A stretch of DNA of 64,000 bases from Panax quinquefolius (taxonomy: Eukaryota > Streptophyta > Magnoliopsida > Apiales > Araliaceae). Under the pieces are notes generated by a model, which had not been told where the DNA came from, ran no database searches, and worked only from the letters and a program-made list of their open reading frames with translations. A program made the position numbers and the translations under genes. Within the stretch, counting starts at the first letter, position 1. Each line of letters starts with the position of its first letter. The DNA is taken from NCBI GenBank assembly GCA_020205615.1, contig CM035170.1:28677568-28741567 (forward strand), given 5' to 3'. Shown piece after piece: positions 35,843 through 47,394 of this stretch.

Positions 35843-36584
35843 TGTGAGACCCCAAATTTTATCAATAAAGATTTAAATTTTGTCGAAATAATTTTTAATA
35901 TTATGGTGTGAATTTGAGATAATATTATAGTTGTGGGTAGTATTTATAAATTTTGCAAAGTATGCAAGTGGTTATATTATATTCGATTGGTCGGGGAATA
36001 TTCGGTTTAGCGGGGAATATTCGTATAACAACTCAATCATTGGTGGACCCCTAGCGTATTATTGTCGAATTGAGAAAACGACAAAAATATTTTATTGAAA
36101 TAACAATGGAAGTTTTACTGGTTGATCTTTGTTGAACTACTCTTCAGTAGTAAAAAATACAAGAATGTCGTGTGGTTGCATAGTAAGCACATGGTATTGA
36201 TTATCGATGCTTATGTGAGAAGTCACTCGGTTTGATTCCATTATTGTTTATTAATAATATGAATTATTATAGCGATAATGACGTTTTGTTTTATTCAGTA
36301 TTATTAACGTAATAAAACATAAACATCTTTTATATAAAAATGTAATACTTTATTAAAGTTATTCTATAAATAGAATATATTATATTTTATTATGCATAGT
36401 GTTGCATAGTGTTTTGCATAGTGTTTTGCATAGTGTTGCATATAGTGTTTGCATAGTAAAATGTTTTTATATAAATAGAATATATTATATTTTATTTAAA
36501 AGATTTTGCTTTAAATATGGACCGTCAATTTAAAGTAAATCAATCTGACCGCTCATGGATTAATTACTATGCATTCTATTTTCC

Positions 36585-36592
36585 TATAAATA
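36585..36592 (+). promoter_or_regulatory. Putative TATA box, X 5' LTR
   Basis: TATAAATA after TTTTCC, followed by repeated TATAGAGAGAA units at 36630-36690 that probably lie at the transcript start. Equivalent boxes are at 42582, 49223 and 52346. Confidence 0.7.
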
Positions 36593-36789
36593 AAGCTCAT
36601 TCCTTCATTATTTTCTTAATTCAATTGAAACTCTAGAGAGAGAAATTATAGAGAGAAGCTATAGAGAAAATCTATAGAGAGAAAGAAGAAGAGTATTCTA
36701 CAGTACTTCACTACTTTGATATCCAAAGTGTCTTTTTACTGGTAAGGGGTATTATTTTTTGTACAGTAATGGGTGTTATTCTTTCTTAT

Positions 36790-37290
36790 TCATGAAGAGA
36801 ACTTCATTATTCCATTCATTATTATTCATTGGAATAACTTTTGTAAAAGTGGTATACCCTATACATAACTTTGTATATGCGTGAGACCTATACTTGGTGA
36901 AATCCTTATATTATTCCATTCTTATTTATTCATTGAATAACTTTGTATACGCTGAATCCCCTATACTTGGTGATCTTCTTACATTATTCCATTCTTTATT
37001 ATTCATTTGGAATATCCTCATCTGTGTGTTTTACACCTGACTGGTTCCATTGTTTATTATTCCGCATTTATTATTCATTTGAATATCCTCATGCGTGTGT
37101 TTTACACCTGGACCGGTTCCATTGTTTATTATTCAAAGATTTATTATTCTCGTTGGATTATCCTGCTTGGTGTGAATTTCACCCGACTGGTTCCGTTATT
37201 ATTATTCATTGGAATAACTTTTGCTCATCTAAATCCGCATGCATGGTGATTTCTTTGTTATTCCATTCTTTATTATACCCGGATTCGTTA
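36790..37290. repeat. Degenerate intra-LTR repeat around TTATTATTCATTGGAATA
   Basis: Six to seven copies of an approximately 80-90-bp unit, each with TTCCATTSTTTATTATTC and GGAATAACTT or GGAATATCCTCA, several with TGTGTTTTACACC. The unit contains self-complementary GGAATAA/TTATTCC. The same array is in the other X and Y LTRs and, inverted, in the solo LTR at 9200-9550. Open frames over it are by-products. Confidence 0.75.
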
Positions 37291-38280
37291 AAACTTTGAC
37301 TTCTATACTCCATGAAATTAGTGGAATATCCTTGATATTTGCGCTTCATCCAGTATCTTTTCATGGAAATATTCTTCTGATCATTCTTGAATTTTACTCT
37401 ACAAAACAGTATCATGTTGACAATTTGGACGTTAATAATTCTTGGATTAACTAATTCTTGAACTTGTTTTATTGAATTATTATGTCATTGTCATCATCCT
37501 CATGTTGTATTATGTTATCTTTGGCTTACGTGCATATAGATGAACTTAGTATGATTATGACCAGGGATCATTCGGTATAATCATGGCTTGATATAAATGA
37601 TGTGACAAAAGTCCTTAGTGGCATGTAATGCAGTGATGGATAGTTTTTGGTATGATTATGACCAGGGGTGATTCGGTATAGTCATGACCATTGATAATTT
37701 GATGAAAATCCTTGGCCAAGTATGCACGGTGATGATTAGATGTGGTGGTTTATTTATTAAGCTGAGTCTCAGCGATAAAAATTGATGAAAACCTTTTAAA
37801 ACCTAAAAGATAGTAGACTTTATTCTCTACTTGACTCTTTTAATGGATTGCATATTCCGCTGCAGTTAAACTGGTTGTCTATTGTATTTTATCAGTTTAA
37901 CATTGTTGAAGACTATTGATAATTTATTCTGCATTATCTTAGTCATAATATTTCTTACTGGGCTAGTTGAGCTCACCCTTTCTTTCACTGTTCTCTTCAG
38001 GAAATGAGAATATAGCTGGGACGAGTCGGGGAAAAGAGTGATGGTCCTGAAGATAGCATTAGTAGTCCTCACCATTCAGTTAAATAGTGTGACAATAAAT
38101 GTAATGAGGACTCCTTGAGTATGGATATTGTCTAAATGATAATATTCCTATTAGAACTCTCAGTTTATGTATTGTCGTATGTTACACGACAGATGTATAA
38201 TTAAGTTTGTATTTGAATTTATGTACCATGTAAGTGGCGACCCAAGATGGGTGATGTATACCTAATTTTGGGGCGTCACA

Positions 38281-38466
38281 GGTTGAATATCGAGCTTAGG
38301 ATATGATCCTGGCTAAGATGTGAGAATAGTACTAGGAGGGGAGAGACAGGGGAATACCTTCGCTAGTATGACCTACCTAAGTTTATTTGGTATTTGATTG
38401 GTCATTCGAGTATAGTGATAATATGTTGCATGTCAATTAACCCTTATTTTATGGCGGTGTTTGAAA
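38281..38466 (+). other. X leader with damaged primer binding site
   Basis: The LTR is followed by GGTTGAATATCGAGCTTAGG where TTGGTATCAGAGCTTAGG is expected, so the primer site has several changes. The rest matches the gypsy A leader. Confidence 0.8.
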
Positions 38467-39630
38467 ATGGCATCCGAGAATGTTGAGAATAGCAATGGAG
38501 CACGTGAGACTGTTGATTCTCCACGGATCAATAATCGTGACAATGTGCAACAGGATGGCGATAATCCTCCCGTAAACAACAACACCGATCAATTGACGAA
38601 CGATTTCGACGCTTAAAAGGTTTTAGAATTCATGCAACATCAAAGTAAAAGTGACTCTGTCCAAAACATAGGTGGAAACACGAAAACTCTCTCGAGCGGT
38701 CACCGCTAAACAATTCAAGGAGTCAAAACCACCGGAGTTTAAGGGAGAGCCAAAACCACTTCGCGGAAGCATGGATAAAGAAGATTACCAAGATATTTGA
38801 TGTCTTGGGATGCTCAGAGGAGCAAAAGGTTCCTTTCAGCTTTTATGTTCATGCGCGAGAGGCGGACATCTTGGTGGGAATCCAGTAAACGTACTCAACT
38901 TCTTTGTCTTGAAGATATCTTGGGAGAAGTTCCAGGAGCTGTTCAACGACAAATACTTTCCTGAAAGTATTCGCCACATGAAGGAGGTGGAGTTTATCAA
39001 GTTGGAACAAAACAATATGACCGTGTCACAATACGAGGCAAAATTTGCGGAGTTATCACGGTTTGCGTCCCACTTGGTGGATAATGAAGAGAGAATGGCG
39101 CGAATGTTTTTAAGAGGTTTGAAGCCGGAGATACGTCAACATCTTATTTCTCATAAACGTATTTTTATTCGGATGTTATAAATAGGGCTCGATTAGTGGA
39201 GCGCGATAACGAGTCAACGCAACTAAAAGAGAGCGGTAAGCAAAAAATTATAATACCAATGAGTAGTCATCGAGCGGTGACAACAAGCGTGGAAGGAATC
39301 AACAGGCGGATATGGTAACCACTTGGTGGTAATCAGGGCCAAAATAATAAGAATGGACATTTCAAGAAAAGGAGATTCAACAATGATGGAAAGACGTCAG
39401 CACCAGCACCTGTTGTTAAGGAAGGAGAAGGACCACCTATTATATGCTTCAAATGCGGAGGAGAGGGACACATCAGTCCGAACTGCACCATGCCGTCCAA
39501 AGCATGTTATAATTGTGGAAGAGAAGGTCACTTAGCTCGATTTTGTCGTTTACCGAAGACAAATTCAACTAGGATGGAGGCACCAAAGGCTGTCCCAGAC
39601 AAACCAAAGCCGGTAGTTTAAGAGAGAGCA
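38467..39630 (+). pseudogene. gag: Gypsy X gag with two intact CCHC knuckles (broken)
   Basis: From ATG 38467 a 49-codon frame ends at TAA 38614. After shifts, the gag core is open at 38810-39181 (FNDKYFPESIRHMKEVEFIK; MFLRGLKPEIRQHLISHK), clearly homologous to gypsy A gag. Two zinc knuckles follow: CFKCGGEGHISPNC (39445-39486) and CYNCGREGHLARFC (39505-39546). Both have complete Cys/His sets, whereas gypsy A has lost a Cys in the second. A stop near 39620 separates the part leading to protease. Gag binds and packages element RNA; this copy is inactive but keeps recognisable binding motifs. Confidence 0.9.
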
Positions 39631-39641
39631 TTTTTTTTCTC

Positions 39642-40060
39642 GTGACGAGGAACCTGAATAAAATTATCACGGGTAAGTTAATCATAAGCTCTTGCGAAGT
39701 CTATACCGTGTTAGATACCAGTTCTACCCACTCTTTTATTTCACCTAGTTGTGTTCAACGTTTGAATTTGACTCCGAAGAAGTTAAACTTTGACTTATTG
39801 GTTGAAACTTCGTTAGTAGGAGCCTTCGTTACCGCTACTATTTTTAAATCTTGTTTAATTCAAATAAACATTTTTATGTTACCTGTCGATCTTATCTTTT
39901 TGAAAATATTTGCCTTTGATGTGATTTTCTAATCAATTGGTTAGCTACTCATCATGCTTTTCGTAAGGTTGTTAGCTTTTATATTTATAACAACCCTGTT
40001 ACACGAATTCAAAGTAACCAAACCCTAAAGTTAATCATTGTCATATCAAGCCATAAGTAA
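39642..40060 (+). pseudogene. Gypsy X protease remnant, ends at SSHK junction
   Basis: The retroviral-type aspartic protease motif reads LDTSSTHSFIS; the Gly after Asp-Thr has become Ser. Homology to gypsy A continues through INWLATHH (after a one-base shift near 39933) to VISSHK, then stops at TAA 40058-40060. In gypsy A the reading continues from SSHK into the pre-RT spacer and RT. Here sequence similar to an element leader follows instead, and no RT, RNase H or integrase is found, so X is non-autonomous. Confidence 0.85.
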
Positions 40061-40260
40061 AGAGCCCCGAACCTTTCAATGTTGACTTCCTTGTGTGGAA
40101 TGCACCGAAGCCAGACTTTCTATAGGCAACATCGTGAATGAAGATGGCAAGTTTATAGGTATCATTGTGAGGTGCTATCTAGGTTAAGGGATAGAAGTCA
40201 CAGTTGGTATCAATGTGACGTACTATCCAAGTCTTGGATGAGAGTCACAGTTTTGAATGA
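40051..40260 (+). repeat. Leader-like block inside X internal region
   Basis: Starting at CCATAAGT, about 160 bp align with the extra block of the Y leader (44288-44451): AGAGCCCC, GACTTC, GAATGCACCG, CGGACTTTC/CAGACTTTC, TGTGAGGT, ending TCACAGTTGGTATC (40198-40211), which mimics an LTR-end plus primer-site junction. An equivalent block is in Y at 45768-45965. Confidence 0.8.
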
Positions 40261-41560
40261 TATTTCTATTATTAATAAATTTTCTGGCGTATTCTTGAAG
40301 ACTTCTTAGCCTACTTAGAGCGTGAAATCGAATTTTGTATTGACCCCAGTACAAAAACCTATTTCTTAAACCCTCAAATATTTCTTCAACTAAAAGGATC
40401 TGTTTACGTGGATTATGATGAAAGTCATAATAAAAGCATTGGACTAATGAAAATCATGGGTATACGTGGTATTAGTAAGTGTTATAATGAGTTATGTTGG
40501 TTAGTATGTGAAAACATGAAAGTTTCTTAGAAATCACAAAGAGTTGAAAATCAGATTTTGGTGAAAAACGTAACATGAAATTCAATTGACCATATCTCCT
40601 ATTATATTTTGAATTTTTGAATGTGGTCAAGTCCTAGAGTTAGATCTATGAGTTACCTAACTAATCCAAGTGGAATTACTGGAAAAGGTGTTGTAGATTT
40701 TTGTGTGGACTGATTTTAGCAAAGGAGTGCAAAGCTACAAAAAGCCAAAAAAAAGTCTTTGCCATGATTTTAGAGGGGCTGTTTCGGCCACTTAAATTAT
40801 GAGAAAAATTCTGGCCTTTTGGGACATGAAATTATATGGTATAAAGTACCTCCTGTCCAAAAATGAGCTCATTCTGACTTAAAATGAGCAAGTTATGACT
40901 ATTTCAATATTTAGGTTTTTCCGATTTAAAACGCTATAACCGAGTTTCTATAACTCAGATGACCATGAAATTTAAACCGGAGGCTCACGTTAACATGTGT
41001 AAGGTCCTGCCAAGATTTGGGAATTTTTGGAGTTAAACTTGAGGTAGCTAATTTCTTAAGGAATTAATTAGAAATTGATTTTTGAAAAATAGTAAATGAA
41101 TTTTAAAAATTCGAGAAAATATATTTTCATTATGGGACTATATTATGCTAAATCCCGTAAACGAAATATTTTTTGGACCGATTTGGTATTTTTCATGAAA
41201 ATAGTTTAGTTACAAACATATGAGTTAAATATGTTATATGAAGTAACAAAGTTGAAAATAGGATTTTATGGCTAGAGGATCCTATATAGAGTATATGCAT
41301 ATTTTTTTGATGAGGATTTGATAATTGGTGATGATATCTTATGAGTATGGCATTTTGAATGATTAAATGCATTATATGGTAAAGCGTAAACAATTGAGAT
41401 AAATTGTTTATAAATTTAAGAAGTGATTAAAATATTATTGTAATATTAATGATATTAGATTATGAGATTATTAAGTGATTGATAACATGGGAATATTCTT
41501 GAATCATGGATAAATTATATTATAAATGTTTAATATTTATCCTTTATCTCATTTGATTGA
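40261..41560 (+). other. X non-coding internal region of unknown origin
   Basis: About 1.3 kb with no significant ORF, nearly identical to Y at 45966-47270. It contains GACCATATCTCCTATTATAT and TTCTATAACTCAGATGACCA stretches like those in plant gypsy LTRs. It replaces pol. I cannot assign a function; conservation between X and Y suggests it is part of the family. Confidence 0.6.
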
Positions 41561-41850
41561 TTCTTTATATCATTATCCTCATGTTTATATTATGTTGAAA
41601 GTCATCTCGGCCTATAGTGCATAGATGGACTTGGTATGATTATGACCAGAGTGGATTGTTAGGGTATAATCATAACCGTAATTAAAAACAACGATTATCT
41701 CTTTAGTAGTAGTACATGGATAATTTGTGGTCGTGATACTAATGAATACACGATTATCTTTGGCCGTAGTGCATGGATAATTCGTGGTCGTGATACTAAT
41801 GAATACACGATTATCTTTGGCCGTAGTGCATGGATAATTTGTGGTCGTGA
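41561..41850 (+). repeat. X minisatellite, left half (57-bp unit)
   Basis: An LTR-like segment (CATAGATGGACTTGGTATGA, cf. LTR at about 37537) leads into three 57-bp units containing ATACACGATTATCTTTGGCC and GTGCATGGATAATTTGTGGT. It is interrupted at 41850 by element Y and resumes at 50954. Confidence 0.88.
41846..41850. other. Target duplication CGTGA, left of element Y
   Basis: GTGGTCGTGA precedes the second LTR. CGTGA recurs at 50954-50958 directly after the third LTR and is followed by TACTAATGAATACACG, the natural continuation of the minisatellite unit. Confidence 0.93.
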
Positions 41851-44272
41851 TGTGAGACCCCAGATTTTATCAATAAAGATTTAAATTTTGTCGAAATAAT
41901 TTTTTTATATTATGGTGTGAATTTAAGATAATATTATATTTGTGGGTAGTATTTATAAATTTTGCAAAGTATGCAAGTGGTTATATTATATTCGATTGGT
42001 GGGGAATATTCGGTTTAGCAGGGAATATTAGTACAACTACTCAATCATTGGTGGACCCATAATGTAATTATTATCGGATTGAGAAAACGACAAAAATATT
42101 TTATTAAAATAACGGCGGAAGTTTTACTGGTTGATCTTCGCTGAACTACTCTAGTAGTAAAAGTACAAATGTACGTGGTTGCATAGTAGCACACGGTATT
42201 GATTATTGATGCCTATGTGAGAAGTCACCGGTTTGATTCCATTATTTTCAATTAATAATATGAATTATTATAATGATAATGACATTTTGTTTTATTCAGT
42301 ATTATTAACGTAATAAAATGAAACATCTTTTATATAAAATAGAATACTTTATTAAAGTTATTCTATAAATAGAATATATTATATTTTATTATGCAAAGTG
42401 TTGCATTGTATTTTGCATAGTATTTTGCATAGTATTGCATAGTGTTTGCATAGTAAAATGTTTTTATATAAATAGAATATATTATATTTTATTTAAAAGA
42501 TTTTCTTTAAATATGGACCGCCGATTAAAAGTAAATCAATCTGGACCGTTCATGGATTAGTTACTATGCATTCCATTTTCCTATAAATAGAAGCTCATTC
42601 CTTCATTATTTTCTTACGAATTCATTGAAACTCTAGAGAGAGAAATTATAGAGAGAAGCTATAGAGAGAAAATTATAGAAAGAAGAAGAGTATTCTGCTA
42701 CTTCACTACTTCTATATTCAGTTCTTTTACGGTAAGGGGTATTATTTGTTGTACCCGTAAGGGGTGTTATTCTTTCTTATTCATGAAGAGAACTTCTGTT
42801 ATTCCATTCATTATTATTCTGTTGGAATAACCTGTAAAAGTGGCATACCCTATACATAACCTGTATACGCGGCATACCCTATACTTGGTGAAATCCTTAT
42901 ATTATTCCATTCTTATTTATTCTGTTGGAATAACCTGTATACGCGGAATCCCCTATACTTGGTGATCTTCTTCTGTTATTCCATTCTTTATTATTCTGTT
43001 GGAATATCCTGTCTGTGTGTTTTACACCGGACCTGGTTCCATTGTTTATTATTCCACATTTATTATTACATTGAATATCACATGCTCGTGTGTTTTTACA
43101 CCTACACAGGTTCCATTGTTTATTATTCAAATTTTTATTATTCTGTTGGATCATCCTCGCTTGCAGTGAAATTCACCGACTGGTTCCGTTATTATTATTC
43201 TATTGGAATAACTCGCTCTACATCTGCACCGCATGCACGGTGATTTCTTTTGTTATTCCATTCTTTATTATACCCAATTGGTTAAAACTTTGACTTCTAT
43301 ACTCCATGAAATTAGTAGAATATCTTTGATATTTGCGTTTCATCCAATATCTTTTCATGGAAATATTCTTCTGATTATTCTTGAATTTTACTATACAAAA
43401 CAGTATCATGTTGACAATTTGGACGTTAATAATTCTTGGATTAACTAATTCTTGAACTTGTTTTATTGAATTATTATGTCATTGTCATCATCCTCATGTT
43501 ATATTATGTTATCTTTGCTTACGCATAGCATAGATGAACTTAGTATGATTATGACCGGGATCATTCGGATAATCACGGCTTGATATAAATGATGTGACAA
43601 AAGTCCTCGATGGCACGTAATGCGGTGATGGATAGTTTTGGTATGATTATGACCGGGGTGATTCTTAAGATAGTCATGACCATTGATAATTTGATGAAAA
43701 TCCTTGACCGTGGTGATACGTGGATGATTAGATATTGTGGTTTATTCATTAAACCGAGTCTTAGTGATAAAAAATTGATGAAAACCTTTTAAATCATAAA
43801 AGATAGTAGACTTTATTTTCTACTTGACTCTTTTAATGGATTGCATATTCATTGCAGCTTAAACCGGTTGTCTATTGTATTTTATCGGTTTAACATTGTT
43901 GAAGGCTAATGATAATTTATTCGCATTATCTTAGTCATAATATTTCTTCTTTGGGCTAGTTGAGCTCACCCTTTCTTTCACCGTTCTCTTCGAAAATGAG
44001 AATATAAATGGGATGAGTCTGGGAACGGAGTAATGGTCCGAGGATAGCATTAGTAGTCCTCACTATTCTGCGTGAAATAGTGTGATAATAGTTGTAATGA
44101 GGACTCCTTTTGAGTTTGTATAATATCTAGTAGACAATATTTGTATTCAAACTCACGGTTTATGTAGTATTGTACCACGGCGCTTATATTAGTTAAGTTT
44201 GTATTTGAATTTATGTACCATGTAAGTGGCGACCCAAGATGGGTGACGATACCTAATTTTGGGGGTGTCACA
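41851..44272 (+). mobile_element. Gypsy Y 5' LTR (inner element), 2.42 kb
   Basis: It runs TGTGAGACCCCAGATTTTAT to GGGGGTGTCACA. It shares with the LTR at 48489 features absent from the outer pair: GAATTTAAGAT, GGAGTAATGGTCCGAG, and AATATCTAGTAGACAATATT. TATA box at 42582. Internal GGAATAA repeats at 42780-43220. Confidence 0.94.
42582..42589 (+). promoter_or_regulatory. Putative TATA box, Y 5' LTR
   Basis: TATAAATA in the position shared by all four LTRs of X and Y. Confidence 0.7.
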
Positions 44273-44627
44273 GTTGGTATCGTCGAGCCATAAGTGTGAA
44301 GAGCCCCAGCCTCTCGGGTGACTTCACTTCTGTTGATGGGGAATGCACCGCCGGACTTTCCGTAGGGACGCCGCGTCTTCGGTGGCAAAGATGATAGGTA
44401 CCAATGTGAGGTCTTTGACACAAGTTGGTGTCTAGAGTCACAGTTGGTATCAAAGCTTAGGGATATGATCCCTGGCTAAGATGTGAGAAAAGTACTAGGA
44501 GGGGAGACGGGAAATTCCTTCGCTAGTATGACCTACCTAAGTTTATGTGCTATTTTATTGGTCGGTCAGAATATAAAGATAATTTGTTACATGTTAATTA
44601 ACCCTTATGTTGTGGCAGTGTTTGGAA
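44273..44627 (+). other. Y leader with doubled primer-site junction
   Basis: TCACAGTTGGTATC occurs at 44268-44281 (true LTR end plus primer site) and again at 44438-44451, bracketing about 157 bp absent from the leaders of X and gypsy A. Only after the second copy does the normal leader (AAAGCTTAGGGATATG) follow. The added block is the one also found downstream of the protease remnants. Confidence 0.85.
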
Positions 44628-45370
44628 ATGGCAGCTGAAAATATTCACAATGGAGTGAATGTGACCGTTGTGACACCTTTAATCACTAATCGAGTTAATG
44701 CGATGGTCGACGAGGAACAAATTAGAGATATCCACGTAGTGAATGAAGAACTAATTGTTGCACCCTTTTGCTTGTTGCAGGTAGCAAAATGAGAGAGTGA
44801 GGAAGAAGAGGAAGAAGAGGAACCCGAGGAGAATTGGTTAGAAGAAATTTATTATCAAAACTTAGAATTACAAAATCGTGTTCGTGAGCTAGAAGAACGA
44901 GGTTGAAGAACTAAGAACTATTCGTGGAACAAAGGGATACAACAATTCAAAATTGGGTTACCCGATATGTGATGCTCGAACAAAATCACGCTTTGGCGGG
45001 TGTAAGATATTAAAGTTGGAATCGAGAATTTAAAATTAAAGATCATTTAAAAGAAGAAACAATCGAACGAAGGAGAATAAAGCGATGCATGGGTAAAAGT
45101 CACTGTACGCGTTGATAGTGTAGAAAAAAGACGTCCGATCCAATAAAGCCAAAATAGATGAAATGGACTTTGCTTTTTGGAAAGAATTGGGAGAACCCAA
45201 CATCGAATTCTAATTACCACATGCATAGCGGTCAACCCGAATTCGATATGGATCGGAGAATAATGATTCAAATCATGGATCGAGAATGTGAAGAAGCACT
45301 TAAGGGTGGAATGTACCTATAGTAAAAAGTCAAACTCGGTAATTTAAGCGAGAGCGTTTGTCGAGAAACC
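44628..45370 (+). pseudogene. Y gag-position ORF: acidic coiled-coil protein, not gag
   Basis: From ATG 44628 the frame reads 54 codons to a TGA at 44790-44792, then continues in the same frame through a run of Glu codons and a heptad-like stretch (WLEEIYYQNLELQNRVRELE) to a TGA near 44907. Beyond it the frames are broken; fragments such as FDMDRRIMIQIMDRECEEAL can be seen at about 45240-45300. I find no gag-domain signature or CCHC knuckle, though leader before and protease remnant after it match X. This looks like replacement of gag by an unrelated coiled-coil reading frame, or a very diverged gag N-terminus. I do not recognise the family. Confidence 0.55.
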
Positions 45371-45780
45371 CGAACGAAGTTATTACGGGTAAGTTAATTA
45401 TAAATTAATGCGAAGTCTATACTTTATTCAATACAAGTTCTACCCACTCTTTTATTTCACCTAGTTGTGTTCAACGTTTAAATTTGATTCCGAAGAAGTT
45501 AAACTTTGACTTATTGGTTGAAACTTCGTTAGTAGGAACCTTCGTTACCTCCACTGTTGATTAATCTTGTTGTTTCAAATAAACACTTTCACGTTACCTG
45601 TCGATAATATCTCTTTGAAAATACTTGCCTTTGAGATAATTTTTGAAAATGATTGATTAACTACTCATTATTTTTTTGGTAAGGTTGTTAGCTTTCATAT
45701 TCCTAACCAACCTATTATACGAATTCAAAGTAACCAAACCACTAAAGTCAATCATTGTCATATCAAGCCATAAATAAAGA
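45371..45780 (+). pseudogene. Gypsy Y protease remnant
   Basis: Homologous to the X remnant: EVITGKLII, then STHSFISPSCVQRLN with the catalytic Asp replaced (FNTSSTHSF). Several frameshifts follow (near 45560 and 45640). It ends at the same SSHK position with CCATAAATAAAGAGCCCC. No RT or integrase follows. Confidence 0.82.
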
Positions 45781-47330
45781 GCCCCGATCCTTTCGTTGTT
45801 GACTTCCTTGTGTAGAATGCACCGAAGCCAGACTTTCTGTAGGCGACGTCGTGAATGAAGATGGCAAGTTTATAGGTATCATTGTGAGGTGCTATCTAGG
45901 TTAAGGGATAGAAGTCACAGTTGGTATCAATGTGACGTACTATCCAAGTCTTGGATGAGAGTCACAGTTTTGAATGATATTTCTATTATTAATAAATTTC
46001 CTGGCGTATTCTTGAAGACTTCTTAGCCTACTTAGAGCGTGAAATTCGAATTTCGTATTGACCCCCCAAAGATAAAACCCATTTCTTAAACCCTCAAATA
46101 TTTCTTCAACTAAAATGAACAGTTTACGTGGTTTATAATGAAAGTCATAATAAAAGCATAGGACTGATGAAAATCATGGGTATATGAAGTATTAGTAAGT
46201 TTTATGATGAGTTATGTTGGTTAGTATGTGAAAACATGAAAGTTTCTTAGAAATCACAATGAGTTGAAAATCAGATTTTGGTGAAAAACGTAACATGAAA
46301 TTCAATTGACCATATCTCCTATTATATTTTGAATTTTTGAGTGTGGTCAAGTCCTAGAGTTAGATCTATGAGTTACCTAACTAATCCAAATGGAATTACT
46401 GGAAAAGGTGTTGTAGATTTTTGTGTGAACTGATTTTAGCAAAGGAGGCCAAAGCTGTAAATTTTGAAAATGATACTGCCCAGAAACTTTAAGGGACTAT
46501 TTCGGCCACTTAAATTATGAGAAAAATTCTGGGATTTTAGGACATGAAAGTATATGGTATAAAGTACCTCCTGTCCAAAAATGAGCTCATTCTGACTTAA
46601 AATGAGCAAGTTATGACTATTTCAATATTTAGGTTTTTCCGATTTAAAACGCTATAACCGGAGTTCTATAACTCCGATGATCATGAAATTTAAACTGAAG
46701 CTCACGTTAACATGTGTAAGGTCCTGCCAAGATTTGGGAATTTTGGAGTTAAACTTGAGGTAGCTAATTTCTTAAGAAATTAATTAGAAATTGATTTTTG
46801 AAAAATAGTAAATGAATTTTAAAAATTCTTGAGAAAATATATTTTCATTATAGGACTATATTATGCTAAATCCCAGAAAAGAAATATTTTTGGGACTAAT
46901 TTGGTATTTTTCATGAAAATAGTTTAGTTACGAACATATGAGTTAAATATGTTATGTGAAGTAACAAAGTTGAAAATAGGATTTTATGGCTAGAGAATCC
47001 TATATAGAGTATATGCATATTTTTTTGAGGATTTGATAATTGGTGATGATATCTTATGAGTATGGCATTTTGAATGATTAAATGCATTATATGATAAAGC
47101 GTAAACAATTGAGATAAATTATTTATAAATTTAAGAAGTGATTAAAATATTGTTATAATATTAATGATATTAGATTATGAGATTATTAAGTGATTGATAA
47201 CATGGGGATATTCTTGAATCTGGATAAATTATATTATAAATTTTTAATATTTATCCTTTATCTCATTTGATTGATTCTTTATATCATTATCCTCATGTTT
47301 ATATTATGTTGAAAGTCATCATGGCTCATG
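45781..47330 (+). other. Y leader-like block and non-coding internal region
   Basis: 45781-45965 is the leader-like block with TCACAGTTGGTATC at 45915-45928. The rest parallels X 40261-41600 with few differences; one short stretch near 46440-46500 is replaced (GTAAATTTTGAAAATGATAC vs the X version). No ORF of note. Confidence 0.7.
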
Positions 47331-47394
47331 GTGCATAGATGGACTTGGTATGATTATGACCGAGGATTGTTCGGTATAATCATAACCGTAATTG

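Larger units (their letters stand above)
35843..38280 (+). mobile_element. Gypsy X 5' LTR (outer element), 2.44 kb
   Basis: It runs TGTGAGACCCCAAATTTTAT to TTGGGGCGTCACA. Diagnostic sites pair it with the LTR at 51616-54039: GAATTTGAGAT near the start, GGTCCTGAAGATAGC, and the CGTATGTTACACGACAG block near the end. The two middle LTRs lack these. TATA box at 36585; GGAATAA-type repeats at 36800-37220. Confidence 0.95.

Noticed and set aside
36943..37454. ORFs over the LTR GGAATAA repeats (also at 9179, 42959, 52634)
   Set aside because: Shadow frames in a degenerate intra-LTR repeat; translations are hydrophobic low-complexity and not conserved in frame.
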